A program made the position numbers and the translations under genes. Below, in pieces: positions 1 to 13,694 of a stretch of 64,000 nt of DNA; position 1 is the first letter of the stretch; each line of letters begins with the position of its first letter. The notes under the pieces are model-generated. The model was not told the origin of the DNA. It saw only the letters and a program-made list of their open reading frames with translations, and ran no database searches. Source of the stretch: Stomorhina lunata (Eukaryota; Arthropoda; Insecta; Diptera; Rhiniidae); NCBI GenBank assembly GCA_933228675.1, contig OW121740.1, positions 38,237,492-38,301,491 on the forward strand, given 5' to 3'.

Positions 1-1744
1 TTCAAACGAAAGATTATGCAAATGAAAGTAAGTCACCCATTTTCGTTCGAATAAGCGTCCCACTATCTTTCGACTTATCGTTCTTCTGGCTTTATGTTTT
101 GAAACGTAAAATATTTGAAAATTGTCAAATTTCAATGTTCGACAAATTTATCAACAATTTAAGAAAAAAAGGCGCTGAAATTTGTAAATTTGACTATTTA
201 TATACAACATTGTGCATTTAAGGTAAATAAAATTTTTCCAAAATATTTTTTAATACAATTTGTACGAATCTCTGAAGCCTTTTCTTGTATAAAATGTTAA
301 AATTATATCTTAAATTTTTTTTTGATAAAATAAATAAAGTTTTTTTTTTAAATAATAAAGTTTTTTACGCTTTTTTTGATGACAATTACTTAAAATCCCG
401 GATGACTGTCAACTTATAGCCTGACGTCAAATTACATAATTTTGTATCTACTTTTCTTTAGCATTGATTGAAAAACATTGGACCAAATTCTGGTATAAGA
501 GATATCGTGCTCTTTTATCTCATCTGATTTTCATTGTTATCGTTCCTATTTAGATTTTTTTATCATGTCCCAAGTCTTTAAAAAGCGGTCATCCTCATTC
601 CTGAAGATGATCGTCTACTTCAGATTCTGTATCAGTGGAATCGAATGGCCGACTTCTTCTGAATGTGACTCCCAATTGACTGCCACAGATTTTCTCATTA
701 TTTTCACGAACAGAAAATTTTTTCGTCAAGTCATTCGTTTACAGAACCCATACACTCAAATTTGAGTTTATGACTTTTACATTCGAAGTGATCATATCAA
801 GTTCAATTCTGACGATGACTGATGTCTGAGTTTAAACAAGCTAAATCATTTATTTTATGTTTTACGAATGTACGAAGTGGCCATACAAGAGCTGAAGATT
901 CCAATGGTCTATACGTTCCATGGTCTATACATCGGAAACAGGTGAACGTAATTACGTTCGGATTTTTCCGATCGGAGATTAAAAATGAAAGAGCTTGTGG
1001 ACGCTTTAGGTAATTCCTATAGCTCAGTGGTTTAAATTCTGAATGGTCGCTTCGGTAGAGAATGCTTTTCGCTCACGACTAAACACAAACGCAGCCCTTA
1101 GAAAATTTTGCAAGAACTTTTGAAATTGTTCAACTGATATACAGATAATATTTTATTCCGTTTAGTAACCGTGGACGAGCAAATCGTAGACTTAATATTG
1201 GGTTTCTCGGGGTGGACTAGCGCCAAAGAAGGCAAAGGTGGGCTTGCCTGCAAATAAAGTCAAGGCTTATAACCAAAAGTGGAATACCACCAATAAGCAA
1301 ATATTATAACAAATTATTATTTCGATTGAATAGGAATTGATAAAAATTTTTTTCGTTCTGGAAAGTGCTAGCGCTCAAATTGCTATCATCATAACTTCCA
1401 GATTAAGCCCCGAATACCAATTTTGATGACATCGACAAATTAAATTTTCGGTAGGACATACATACATACATGTGTAATGATGGCTTAGTATAAACAAGTT
1501 CTAACTCTATTTTTGTTACTTTACAGGTGAAGGAAAAAACTTAATGAAAATCATAAAATTTAGATTAATCAAAAAAAAAAAAAAAAAATGTTATTGTTAA
1601 ATAAAATGGGTGATTTTTATTAAAATTAAAATTTTTGTTTTATCTAAACAAAATACTTAAATGTAATTTTTTTGGCCTACTAAGGCTTTTTGTAACAAAA
1701 AATGGAGTTACAAATTTGCCTGAATAGAAATAAAATTTTGATAA
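1..1744. other. AT-rich non-coding stretch, no gene recognised
   Basis: No exon, RNA gene or repeat family was recognised. Two short open frames (565-765 and 822-1013) carry no recognisable domain and look like chance. A short CATA microsatellite lies near 1457-1470 and a poly(A) tract near 1571-1588. Confidence 0.5.
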
Positions 1745-3780
1745 ATTATATAGAGAAAACTTCTGTGTAACAGTTTTTAATGAGAATGCATAATAGTTCT
1801 TCTATAGAGAATATTTTAGTATAACAGTCATGCTATAGGGGATGCTTTTATATAATAGTTTTTGTACTGAAAACATTTTTGTATAACAGCTTTTCTATAA
1901 GGAATACTTTTGTATAACAGTTCTTCTATAGAGAATACTTTTGTATAACTGTTATCTCTAAGAGAATACATTTGTATAACAGTTCTTCTATAGAGAATAC
2001 TTTTGTATTTTTCTTTTATACTTTTTCTATAGAGAATATTTTAGTACGACAGGTTTCCTATAGAGAATACTTTTGTATAACAGTTTTTCCAATGAGAATG
2101 TATAACAGTTCTTCTACAGAGAATATTTTATTGTAACAGTTTTTCTATAGAGGATACTTTTGTATAACAGTTTTTGTACTGAAAATATTTGTGTATAACA
2201 GCTTTTCTATAAGGAATACTTTTGTATAACAGTTTTTCTATAGAGAATACTTTTGTATAACTATTATCTCTAAGAGAATACTTTTGTATAACAGTTCTTC
2301 TATAGAGAATACTTTTGAATTACAGTTTTTCTATAGAGAATATTTTAGTACGACAGGTTTCCTATAGAGAATACTTTTGTATAACAGTTTTTCCAATGAG
2401 AATGTATAACAGTTTTTCTATAGAGAATATTTTATTATAACAGTTTTTCTGTAGAGGATACTTTTGTATATTAGTTTTGGTACTGAAAACATTTTTGTAC
2501 AACAGCTTTTCATAGGGAATACTTTTGTATAACAGTTCTTCTATAGAGAATACTTTTGTATAACTGTTATCTCTAAGAGAATACTTTTGTATAACAGTTT
2601 TTCTATAGAGAATACTTTTGTATTTAGTTTTTCTATAGAGAATATTTTAGAATAACAGTTTTCCTATAGAGAATACTTTTGTATACGAGTTTTTCAACGG
2701 AAAATGTTTTGTATAACAGTTTTTCTATAGAAAATACTTCTGTATAACAGTTCTTCAATATAGAATACTTTTGTTTTAAAGTTTTTCTATAAAGAATACT
2801 TTTGTATAATCATTTTTCTATAGAAAACACTTTTGTATACTAGTTTTTCTATAGAGAACACTTTTGTATAACAGTTCTTCTATAGAGAATACTTTTGTAT
2901 TTTAGTTTTTCTATAGAGAATACTTTTGTATAATAGTTTTTCTATAGAAAATACTTTTGTATTATAGTTTTTCTATAGAGAATACTTTTGTATAATAGTT
3001 TTTCTATAGAAAATACTTTTGTATTAAAGTTCTTCTATAGATAATATTTTAGCATAACTGTTTTCCTATAGGGAATACCATTGAATATCCTTTTTCTACT
3101 CAGAATACTTTTGTATAACAGTTATTCTATAAAGAATACTTTTGTATAACAGTTATTCCACAGAGAATACTTTGGTATAACAGTTGTTCTATAGAAAATA
3201 GTTTTGTAAAAGAGTTATCTCTAAGAAAATACTTTTGTTTAACAGTTATCCTATAGACAATACTTTTGTATAACAGCTTTTCTACTGAGAATTATTTTGT
3301 ATAACAGTTTTTCTATAAATAATACTTTTGTATAACTGTTCTTCTATAGAAAATACTTTTAGTATAATAGTTTTTCTATAGAAAATACTTTTGTATAACA
3401 GTTTTTCTTCTTTGAATAATTTTATTTATCAGTTCCTCTATAGAGAATACTTTTGTATAACAGTGTCTTAGAGAGTACTTTTGTATAACAGTTTTATAAA
3501 CTAGACTATACTTTTGTATAACAGTTATCCTATATAGAATAATTTTTTATAACAGTTTTCCTACAGACCATACCTTTTTATAACTATAGTTTTCCTGCAG
3601 AGAATTTTTTTGTCTTACAGTTTTCCTATATATAATTTTCCGTGTTAATTTATTTTATAGAGAACACTTTGTTATAGGAGTATTTCTAAAGAAACTATTT
3701 TAGTACAACATTCGTACCATAGACAATACATTCATATAAGAGTTTTATAATATGGAATAAATTTTTGAAACACTTTTTCT
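1745..3780. repeat. Minisatellite array 1, 31-bp unit with CTATAG core
   Basis: About 65 diverged tandem units of about 31 bp. Each joins a TTCTATAGAGAATAC block to a TTTTGTATAACAG block. Units are clear from about 1745 and decay towards 3780. The core is the CTATAG palindrome with A/T arms that is shared with the other arrays of the window. Divergence between units is high compared with the arrays at 13.7 and 41 kb, suggesting an older array. No coding potential. Confidence 0.93.
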
Positions 3781-5206
3781 ATTGTAAGGCAGTTTTTAAT
3801 AGAATAATATTCCTAAATTCTAAAAATTAAAATTTAAAAGTTATCGGTCAGAGTTTACTTAAAAAAGCTTAAATCACCAAATAAAAAGCAATAATTTCTT
3901 TATATAATATATATTCAAAAATAATCGGCAAATATTGATCAAAAGAATATAAATCAAACATACCCGGTATACATTGAGCGATATAATATTTATCAAACAT
4001 ACCCAGTATGAATTGAGCAATATAATATAATTCAAACGTAGTCCCTCACATTAAGCGATTAAATATTAAACAAACAGAGGTATTATTTTTGCCTGAAATA
4101 ATAAAAGGCACAAAATATCTTTTTTTTCTGATCAAAAAAATAAAAGTCAAAATGTAACTGATATTTTCTGAGCTTTATTAAACAAAAAGTACCATAATCG
4201 CTACAGTCCCTGATAAAAACAGTTCTGTTTTTAGCGCCTGCTGTTTATTGCTATATCCGTCAATGGTAATATTGCAAAACAGTCTGGCTACACATTTGGC
4301 GGATGTAGCTTTAACAAGTCGTTGTGAACTGTCAAATAACAAAATTCCCTGTTGAAAGATTCTTTACAAATACAATACGTTTTTTTAACAGTTGTGAAGA
4401 TACACAACAAATAGAATTTCCACCAATAAAAGCTGGAACTCGTACTGCTAGGCTATACCTCTAATTGTTTTGAAGATATGATGTAATAAGAAATTTCTTT
4501 AAATATGCTCCACTACTGACCATTGTTGACTAAACCCCTTTCATTGATTATAAAGTCGTTTATACAAAGTATTAATGTTTTTGGCCCTATAAAATTCAGT
4601 ATCTCTGTTCCATTTTTAATTAAATCTGGAGCAAGTCATGATTTCACAATAATCGCTTCTCATATAACCTTAGCTATATAGGATATAACAAAGTCGGTTT
4701 TTACCACCTACAATACTAACTGTTTTTTTTAACAGTCAAACTCAATTGACTGTATAAAATTAACGTTTTGTTTATTTTAACAAATCATTTGCAAAACGAA
4801 TTATTTAGCACTTTTTCTTTTTATATTATCCCAAAAATAAAAGAAAACGGCGGCTGAAAGCAACTTAATTTATTACATTTACATTTTTTGTAAATAAATG
4901 ATTTTTTTTTCTTTTTTTTTTTCTTCCACTAAAAAGGTTTCCATTAAATTTATTGATCCATCATTATCCATTCTTTTTTTTGTTTGTCTTAAGTGTCAAT
5001 ATAATGAATTGCGCTTATTTTGAGAAGTTCATTATAAATAGCTTATTTCTTAATAAATGTAGCATTTTTAATGATACCAAAATTGGATTAATTTATTTAA
5101 AAGGTAATATTTAGGGGGGAAAATTAAGAAATGCTGATAAGAGATCACCCCTCCATTATATCATCAACAGATGCACTTTTAATCAAATTTGACATTTTTT
5201 TGCTCG
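3781..5206. other. AT-rich non-coding stretch with a short degenerate repeat
   Basis: About three degenerate copies of a roughly 60-bp segment (CAAACATACCC...ATTGAGC.ATATAATAT) lie between 3900 and 4070. No gene was recognised in the remainder. Confidence 0.45.
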
Positions 5207-7106
<1,900 letters not shown>

Positions 7107-7120
7107 AAATATGTATAATC

Positions 7121-7208
7121 GGTCTATGAAAGGGAAAAGGTGTTTTATGACTCAAAAACAAAAATTCGAAATTTTATTTTTGAGTCATAAGCCACCTTTT
7201 CATAGACC
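7121..7208. mobile_element. Small foldback element or hairpin
   Basis: An imperfect 88-bp inverted repeat runs from GGTCTATGAAAAGG-like sequence at the left to its complement CCTTTTCATAGACC at the right. The centre is TGACTCAAAAACAAAA against ATTTTTGAGTCA. It lies between two DINE-1-like fragments. Confidence 0.7.
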
Positions 7209-7237
7209 AGGTCACACATTAAGATGGCAACAATTAA

Positions 7238-7667
7238 ATTAGATAGGTATTTATCAATGTCCAGACTTTATATACGGTAGATGCATTGGAACTTCTAACA
7301 AAATATATGGACCTGTCGTATTGCTATCAATATCGTTATCCTAACTAAATATTAAGCTAAACGAAAAGTATTTAACAACTTATTAATGTAAAACCATACC
7401 CGGTTACGATAACGAATTTTGTTCAAAGTAAATACTAGGGAAACCTCTTACATACTTTTAAATGTTGAACCATAAAGCTACTGCAACCGAACTTAGACCA
7501 AATATTTTACCAACAATACCAACTAGCGTAACAAATTTTTTCGAATTTGGTCCACATTTTGAATTTGCTACACCCTTGTAGATATATGAGGTATGTTTCT
7601 AAATTGAACACAACTTAATGGTGGTTATATAAGATTCGGCATAGCCGAATATAATACTCTTACTTGT
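7238..7667 (+). mobile_element. DINE-1-like family 1, 3' fragment
   Basis: Matches the last 430 bp of the element at 37028-38752, including the final hairpin (TTCGGCATAGCCGAA) and CTTACTTGTT end. It is 5'-truncated. Confidence 0.75.
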
Positions 7668-7725
7668 TAGCTCCCAGCTAGCAATTTAGTGATTGTTGAC
7701 GATAATATCGTATATAATGTATAAT

Positions 7726-8771
7726 AGCGAACGCCAGTATGGATTTCGTAGGGGACGCCCTACGGAAGGCTTGCTAGCCTTCCTTTCGGAAAAATGGTGT
7801 CATTCAATATACAGTTTTGGCGAAAGTAAAGTTGTGGCTCTGGATATTTCCAAGGCGTTTGATAGAGTGTGCACGGAGCACTTCTATCAAAACTTATTGC
7901 TTTTGGTGTCGGTAATAACTTCTCTCGATTTATATCGAGCTTCCTCAGAGGTTGCACTATAAGAGTTGTTGTAGATGCGAATAGAGTCGATTTTAATGCG
8001 CGGAAAACTCAATGTTGTATGCTCACGCATAAACGCACGGCGCATCATGTTACTTCATCTGTATTAATGGGTGGTGAAAATATCGAGGAATCAGATACTC
8101 TTGATGTTCTGGGCATGATAATTCAATGTGATGTCCGGTGGACTGAACACATTTTTCAAGTGTCGAAAGAAGTATTCAAGTGTCTCGGTTTTCTAAAACG
8201 GTGCAAGAGATACTTCACTTCATCTGATCTCCTTACTATTTACACCACCTATATCCGACCGAAAATGAAATACAACTCTCATGTATGGGCCGGTGCTTCA
8301 AATTCTATTTTAGAGCTTCTCGACCGAGTACAGGAGAGGGCGAAGGTGCTTATTGGTGACAGTAGGGTATCCAACTCTATTGATTCACTGGAGCACCGTC
8401 GCAATGTGGTTTGTGTCACACTGTTCTATCGTTACTACTGTGGAATGTGCTCTAATGAAATCAGGGAACTAGTTCCCGAAACTCGAATTTTTTTACGCAA
8501 TATCTGTTAGAGTTCATCCCATCGTAGTCGAATGGCCAGTAGACAGAACAACTCACTACAGAGAAAATTCGTTCTTTAGCCGTACAGTTCGTATGTGGAA
8601 TTTACTTCCCGCAGAAATTGTTCCTGCCATTTGCAATATAGGAAAGTTCAAATCAAATGTTCATAAACACTACTCCATCTATCCACCCTCCCATAACCTA
8701 TTTTCCTAGGTTATGCATTGCATAAGTATGGGTCATCCCCTGAGTACTGGTCCTAAATTAAAAACAAAATA
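7726..8771 (+). mobile_element. LINE (jockey/CR1-like) fragment, copy 1
   Basis: A 5'-truncated non-LTR retrotransposon fragment inserted in TIR element B. It shares its protein and 3' end sequence (through GGTCATCCCCTGAGTACTGGTCCTAA-like bases) with the copy at 19112-21240 on the other strand, and ends in an A-rich tail near 8760-8771. Confidence 0.85.
7729..8696 (+). pseudogene. Broken reverse transcriptase of LINE copy 1
   Basis: Three pieces in different frames are recognisable by comparison with the fuller copy at 19251-21235: the RT segment RQYGFRRG...VVALDISKAFDRV; a second frame, GALLSKLIAFGVGNNFSRFI onward; and a final piece ending in SFFSRTVRMWN and PAEI. An internal deletion near 7975 joins the RT segment IRVVVDA directly to NRVDFNARKTQ. 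It removes about 90 residues, including the FADD catalytic motif seen in the other copy. Frameshifts lie near 7865 and 8510. The element is therefore inactive. What remains corresponds to the RT palm/thumb and the C-terminal region; the endonuclease is absent. Confidence 0.88.
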
Positions 8772-9093
8772 TATCAGATTCGTATAGATGATCAAAAACT
8801 GATTAATCAGCTTGGTGATCTAAAAAAGACTCCTTAAAACGCTTAGAAAACGACTAGTTTACAAAAGCACAAACAATCCTTGCAGAATGTGTGCAGTCAA
8901 AATCTTATCATGGAAACTATCCTAATACCACTGGCTTTTAAGTTATTTTAATCAGTTTGGTAATTAAAAAAGACACAGAAAATACCTTGAAAGCGACTAT
9001 TTGAAACCAAAATGTGTGCAATCAGTTTGGTGATCAAAAAAACGTACAAAAAGACTCATAGACGCTTAACAAGCGACTAGTATCTCATTATTA

Positions 9094-9173
9094 GTGATGT
9101 GGCTTAGCACGTCGACTTCTAAGCATAACATATCATATTCAACAGCCTAGGTTCGATCCTCAGTCTCGGCAAC
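9094..9173 (+). other. tRNA-like segment inside TIR element B, copy 1
   Basis: A B-box-like GGTTCGATCC sits in a plausible T-arm. A degenerate A-box-like TGGCTTAG and a CTTCTAA block resembling an anticodon loop lie upstream. The copy at 38842-38933 keeps a fuller A box (TGGCTTAGTTGG). The distance between the anticodon-like loop and the T-arm is too long, and the acceptor arm does not pair, so this is not a working tRNA gene. It could serve as an internal Pol III promoter. Confidence 0.6.
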
Positions 9174-9463
9174 ATCAATTTCTGTAATTGTTAATGCAAC
9201 TTCACTGTTCTAAAAAAAGATATGACGTGTTCTAAAAATAGATATTACTGTTACAAATCTAGCAAAACGTGTGCAGTCATATTCTTATCAGCAAAACGAG
9301 TCATTAAAGACTCGTTTTGAAGAATCGTATGAAGGGTACCATTTTCTCACACAAAAAGATCATTTCTGACTCATAAGTGATATCATAAATGATCATTTTA
9401 ATCGTGCAGTGAAGTCAAAAAAGACTTATATTTGATTAAAATTTTCCAAAAATGCTAGCTGGG

Positions 9464-10469
9464 CTTCTAGTCTTTACCGAATTGCATCTGAGCTTTATAT
9501 GACATCATCCCACCATAACTTTATATGGAATTTAGTTAGAGTCATATACCTATAATTTATATCTGAAGTTTTTTGTACACCCAAAATTCTTAAAAGGATT
9601 AAATCTTAGTAGAGATATGGCCAATTTTTGTAGTTTAACCTCAAACAAAAATTTTATTTAAATGATAAAGGTCATCAAATTTAGAAACATACTTTGAGCT
9701 TCTTAAAGAACCAAAAGCCTTTGGGGGCAATTGAACTCTTTATTTGCGAACATAAAAGCAAATTCTAAATAAATATCTTTTTTTTATTTTTGCAGGTGTT
9801 AGCAAATAAATAATGACAATTTATTGGGTTCAAATATATATTTTTTTTACAAGTTCTAAAGACTGGAAAATAATTAAACAATGTCTTCGAATATTTACGA
9901 GCGATTAGGGTTCATCGTTAAGCATTAAATTGTTGAAAGATTATTTGCTTTTACTAAGGTAAAATATTTACGTTTTTCCCCTTTTTCTTGTCAACCGTCC
10001 TAGAGTTTTGTTTGCAATTTGCCAAGATTTTCCATTTTTCTCAAGTTCTTTAGGTGTTTTCTTGCTTAAACTTGAAATATTTATTTACTTCTTTGTATCT
10101 TTTTTTTACCTAATACTTTTTTCTTCAGAATTTTCTTTAAAAGTAAATCCTGCGAATGTTGTCTATGTCCTTTGTTGTCCCTGCAATTTCTTTTTCTTTC
10201 ATAAATATTTTTTTATACAAATATTAAAAAACTCTTCAAATACTTGAGAAAAGGTAAATTTGTTTTTTTTTTTATAAACATAAAGAAAAATGTAGTCACA
10301 AAGAAAAAAATGTCCACTCCAACTCCTTCATATAAAATCCCAGATATTTGTTTGTGCTTTCAAATTCTTTGAAGAAAAAAGAACAGATATATACAAATTG
10401 TTGCTACATACGAAGAAATGCAAAATATGTAGACATAGAAGGGGTTATCCGGGGCTAAAATCTACTTAA
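9464..10469. other. AT-rich non-coding stretch, nothing recognised
   Basis: An open frame at 10008-10247 is T-rich and hydrophobic by base composition only. No exon or repeat family recognised. Confidence 0.4.
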
Positions 10470-12830
10470 GATCTCAAATAATTTTCTTTATAGAAAAATT
10501 TAACAAAAATTAAGATAACTAAAATTTTTCTATAGAAAAACAAATTACAAACAAAAATTTTTCTATAGAAAAATTTTGAATAATAAAAACTTTTCTATAG
10601 AGAAATTTAAAACTAATAAAAGTTATAGAAAAATTTTGAAAATAACGAAAATTATAGAAAAATTAACAAAAAAAACGAAAATTCTTCTATGGAAAATTTA
10701 AAAATAACGAAAACTTTACTATAGAACAGTTTAAAAATAACGAACATTTTTTTTAGAAAAATTTAAAAATTACGAAAATATTGAAAAGTTAAAAAATAAC
10801 GAAAATTTTTCCATAGAAAAATTTTAAAATAACGAAAATTTTTCTATAGAAAAATTTAAAAATAACGAAAATTTTTCTATAGAAAAATTTTAAAATAACG
10901 AAAATTGTTCTATAGAAAAACTTAAAAATAACGAAAATTTTCTATAGAAAAATTTTAAAATAACGAAAATTTTCTATAGAAAAATTTTAAAATAACGAAA
11001 ATTTTTCTACAGAAAAATTTTAAAATAACGAAAATTTTTCTACAGAAAAATTTTAAAATAACGAAAATTTTTCTATAGAAAAATTTTAAAATAACGAAAA
11101 TTTTTCTATAGAAAAATTTTAAAATAACGAAAATTTTTCTATAGAAAAATTTTAAAATAACGAAAATTTTTCTATAGAAAAATTTTAAAATAACGAAAAT
11201 TTTTCTATAAAAAAATTTTAAAATAACGAAAATTTTCTATAGAAACGTTTTAAAATAACGAAAATTTTTATATAGAAAAATTTAAAAATAACGATAATTT
11301 TTGTATAGAAAAGTTTTAAAATAACGAAAATTTTTCTATAGACAAATTTTTGTTATACAAAATTTTTTTACAGAAAAATTTTAGTTATAAAAAAATGTTG
11401 TATAGAAAAATTTTAGTTATAAAAAAATTTTCTATAGAAAAATTTTTGTTACACAAAATTTTTGCTATAGAAACATTTTTGTTATACAAAATTTTTCCAT
11501 AGATAAATTTCTGTTATACAAATTTTTCATTATTTTAAAATTTTTCGATAGAAAAATTTTCATTATTTTAGGATTTTTCTATAGAAAAATTTTTGTCATT
11601 TTAAAATTTGTCTATTGAAAAATTTTCGTTATTTTAAAATTTTTCTATAGAAAAATTTTCGTTATCTTAAAATTTTGCTATAGAAAATTTTTTGTTATTT
11701 TAAAATTTTTCTACAGACAAATTTTCGTTATTTTAAAATTTTTCTATAGACAAATTTTCGTTTTTTTTAAATTTTTCCATAGAAAAATTTTCGTTATTTT
11801 CAAATTTTTCTATAGAAAAATTTTTGTTATTTTCAAATTTTTCTATAGAAAAATTTTCGTTATTTTCAAATTTTTCTATTGAAAAATTTTCGTTATTTTA
11901 AAATTTTTCTATAGAAAAATTTTCGTTTTCTTAAAATTTTGCTATAGAAAATTTTTTGTTATTTTAAAATTTTTCTACAGACAAATTTTCGTTATTTTAA
12001 AATTTTTCTATAGACAAATTTTCGTTATTTTAAAATTTTTCTATAGAAAAATTTTCGTTATTTTCAAATTTTTCTATAGAAAAATTTTTGTTATTTTCAA
12101 ATTTTTCTATAGAAAAATTTTCGTTATTTTTAAATTTTTCTTTAGAAAAATTTTCGTTATTTTTAAATTTTTCTATCGAAAAATTTTCGTTATTTTCAAA
12201 TTTTTCTATAGAAAAATTTTCGTTATTTTCAAATTTTTCTATAGAAAAATTTTCGTTATTTTCAAATTTTTCTATAGAAAAATTTTCGTTATTTTTAAAT
12301 TTTTCTATCGAAAAATTTTCGTTATTTTCAAATTTTTCTATAGAAAAATTTTTGTTATTTTCAAATTTTTCTATAGAAAAATTTTTGTTATTTTTAAATT
12401 TTTCTATCGAAGAATTTTCGTTATTTTCAAATTTTTCTATAGAAAAATTTTCGTTATTTTCAATTTTTTTATAGAAATATTTTCGTTATTTTCAAATTTT
12501 GCTATAGAAAAATTTTCGTTATTTTCAAATTTTGCTATAGAAAAATTTTCGTTAGTTTCAAATTTTTCAATAGAAAAATTTTCGTTATTTTCAATTTTTT
12601 CTATAGAAAAACTTTCGATATTTTTAAATTTTTCTGTGGAAAAATTTTCGTTATTTTTTAATTTTTCTATAGAAAATTTTTCCAAAGAAAAATTTTCATT
12701 ACAAAATTTTTTCTATAGAAAAATTTTCATTACAAAATTTTTTCTATAGAAAAATTTTTATTGCAAATTTTTTTCTATAGAAAAAATTTAATTACAAAAC
12801 TTATTCTATTTTTTTGCCGCTCCTTTGAAT
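10470..12830. repeat. Minisatellite array 2, 33-bp unit, orientation reverses midway
   Basis: About 70 units of 33 bp. Up to about 11340 each unit reads ...TAACGAAAATTTTTCTATAG...; from about 11540 the units read as the reverse complement (...CTATAGAAAAATTTTCGTTA...). The switch zone at 11340-11540 holds variants with GTTATACAAA or GTTATAAAAA. Unit spacing was measured from CTATAG to CTATAG. The long open frames here (12088-12474, 12437-12685) are pure repeat translations and not genes. Confidence 0.95.
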
Positions 12831-13694
12831 GTTGGCTATTGTTATACATTTTTTAAACTTTTATTTAAATCCCATTTTTTCATATCCAATTTCCTTTCAA
12901 ATTAATAAAGATATGTGTGAGATTACATCAGTAAAACATATTTTTAAATTAAAGACAAGTCAAGGTAGTCGACGAAAAAGTAACAGAAATTTACTAGGAT
13001 ATTCTAAGGAAATATAAATTTTTTTTTATTTGATAATCTTCTAATGATAAAATGAAAAGCTTTTTACGAATCTTTCCATCATTTTTAACAACTTCTTACT
13101 CGTATGTTAGTTTCTTTTTAAAATCGTACCTTTTCTCCTTAACTAGAATTTTAACAAAAATCGCCTTAAGTATAAATTTAATACTTAACCAAGTCTTTAC
13201 AAATATAATTCCCATATAAATTGAGTCATGATTATGGGAATAATTTTTTTTTTTTTTTTTAGGAAATCCTCTTCTTTTCAACCAAAATATAGACACGTGT
13301 TGAACGCCGCCTCCATGGTAGCAATTTAACAAATTTTTTGCAAAAAGAAATTTCAAGAATTGTAAGAATTAGCTAAACCAAATGATTAAAGTACTTGTGG
13401 AAATAAGTGGATGAAATATATAAACGAAAACCACAATTTCCCTGAGGCTAGATAAAACAAATTTTACTTTTTTTTCATTTCATAAAAAATTAAATAAATA
13501 TTAAATTGTTTGACCTTTTAGGCAGAATTTTTCTTTCTCCGAAAAAAATTGTGATTATGAAAAAGTAAATAAAGCGTTTGCTGTCGCGATTTACGAAAAT
13601 TCTTTCCTGACTTAAGGATGATTTTGCTTAAATGTAACAATATCTTTTTGAAATGTTCAAATCTAAAAATATTTAATTTTTGAATTATTAAATT
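12831..13694. other. Non-coding spacer between two arrays
   Basis: No gene, RNA or transposon was recognised. Confidence 0.4.

Larger units (their letters stand above)
7673..9463 (+). mobile_element. TIR element B (CCCAGCTAGCA ends), copy 1, split by a LINE
   Basis: The element begins CCCAGCTAGCA and ends TGCTAGCTGGG, an 11-bp perfect terminal inverted repeat. Removing the LINE fragment at about 7710-8780 leaves roughly 0.7 kb, matching the opposite-strand copy at 36802-39243 after its own insert is removed. Both copies may be flanked by a 2-bp duplication (CT here, TT there), which is too short to be sure of. It carries a tRNA-like segment at 9094-9173. No protein is encoded. I do not recognise the superfamily. 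Confidence 0.75.

Noticed and set aside
9094..9173. Functional tRNA-Arg gene
   Set aside because: The A box has lost 8 bases, the variable region is too long and the acceptor stem is absent; kept as tRNA-like.
12088..12685. Open frames encoding FSIEKFSLFSNF-type or ENNENFSIEKF-type repeats
   Set aside because: The 33-bp unit is a multiple of three, so any stop-free frame stays open. Both strands are open at once and no start context or domain is present.
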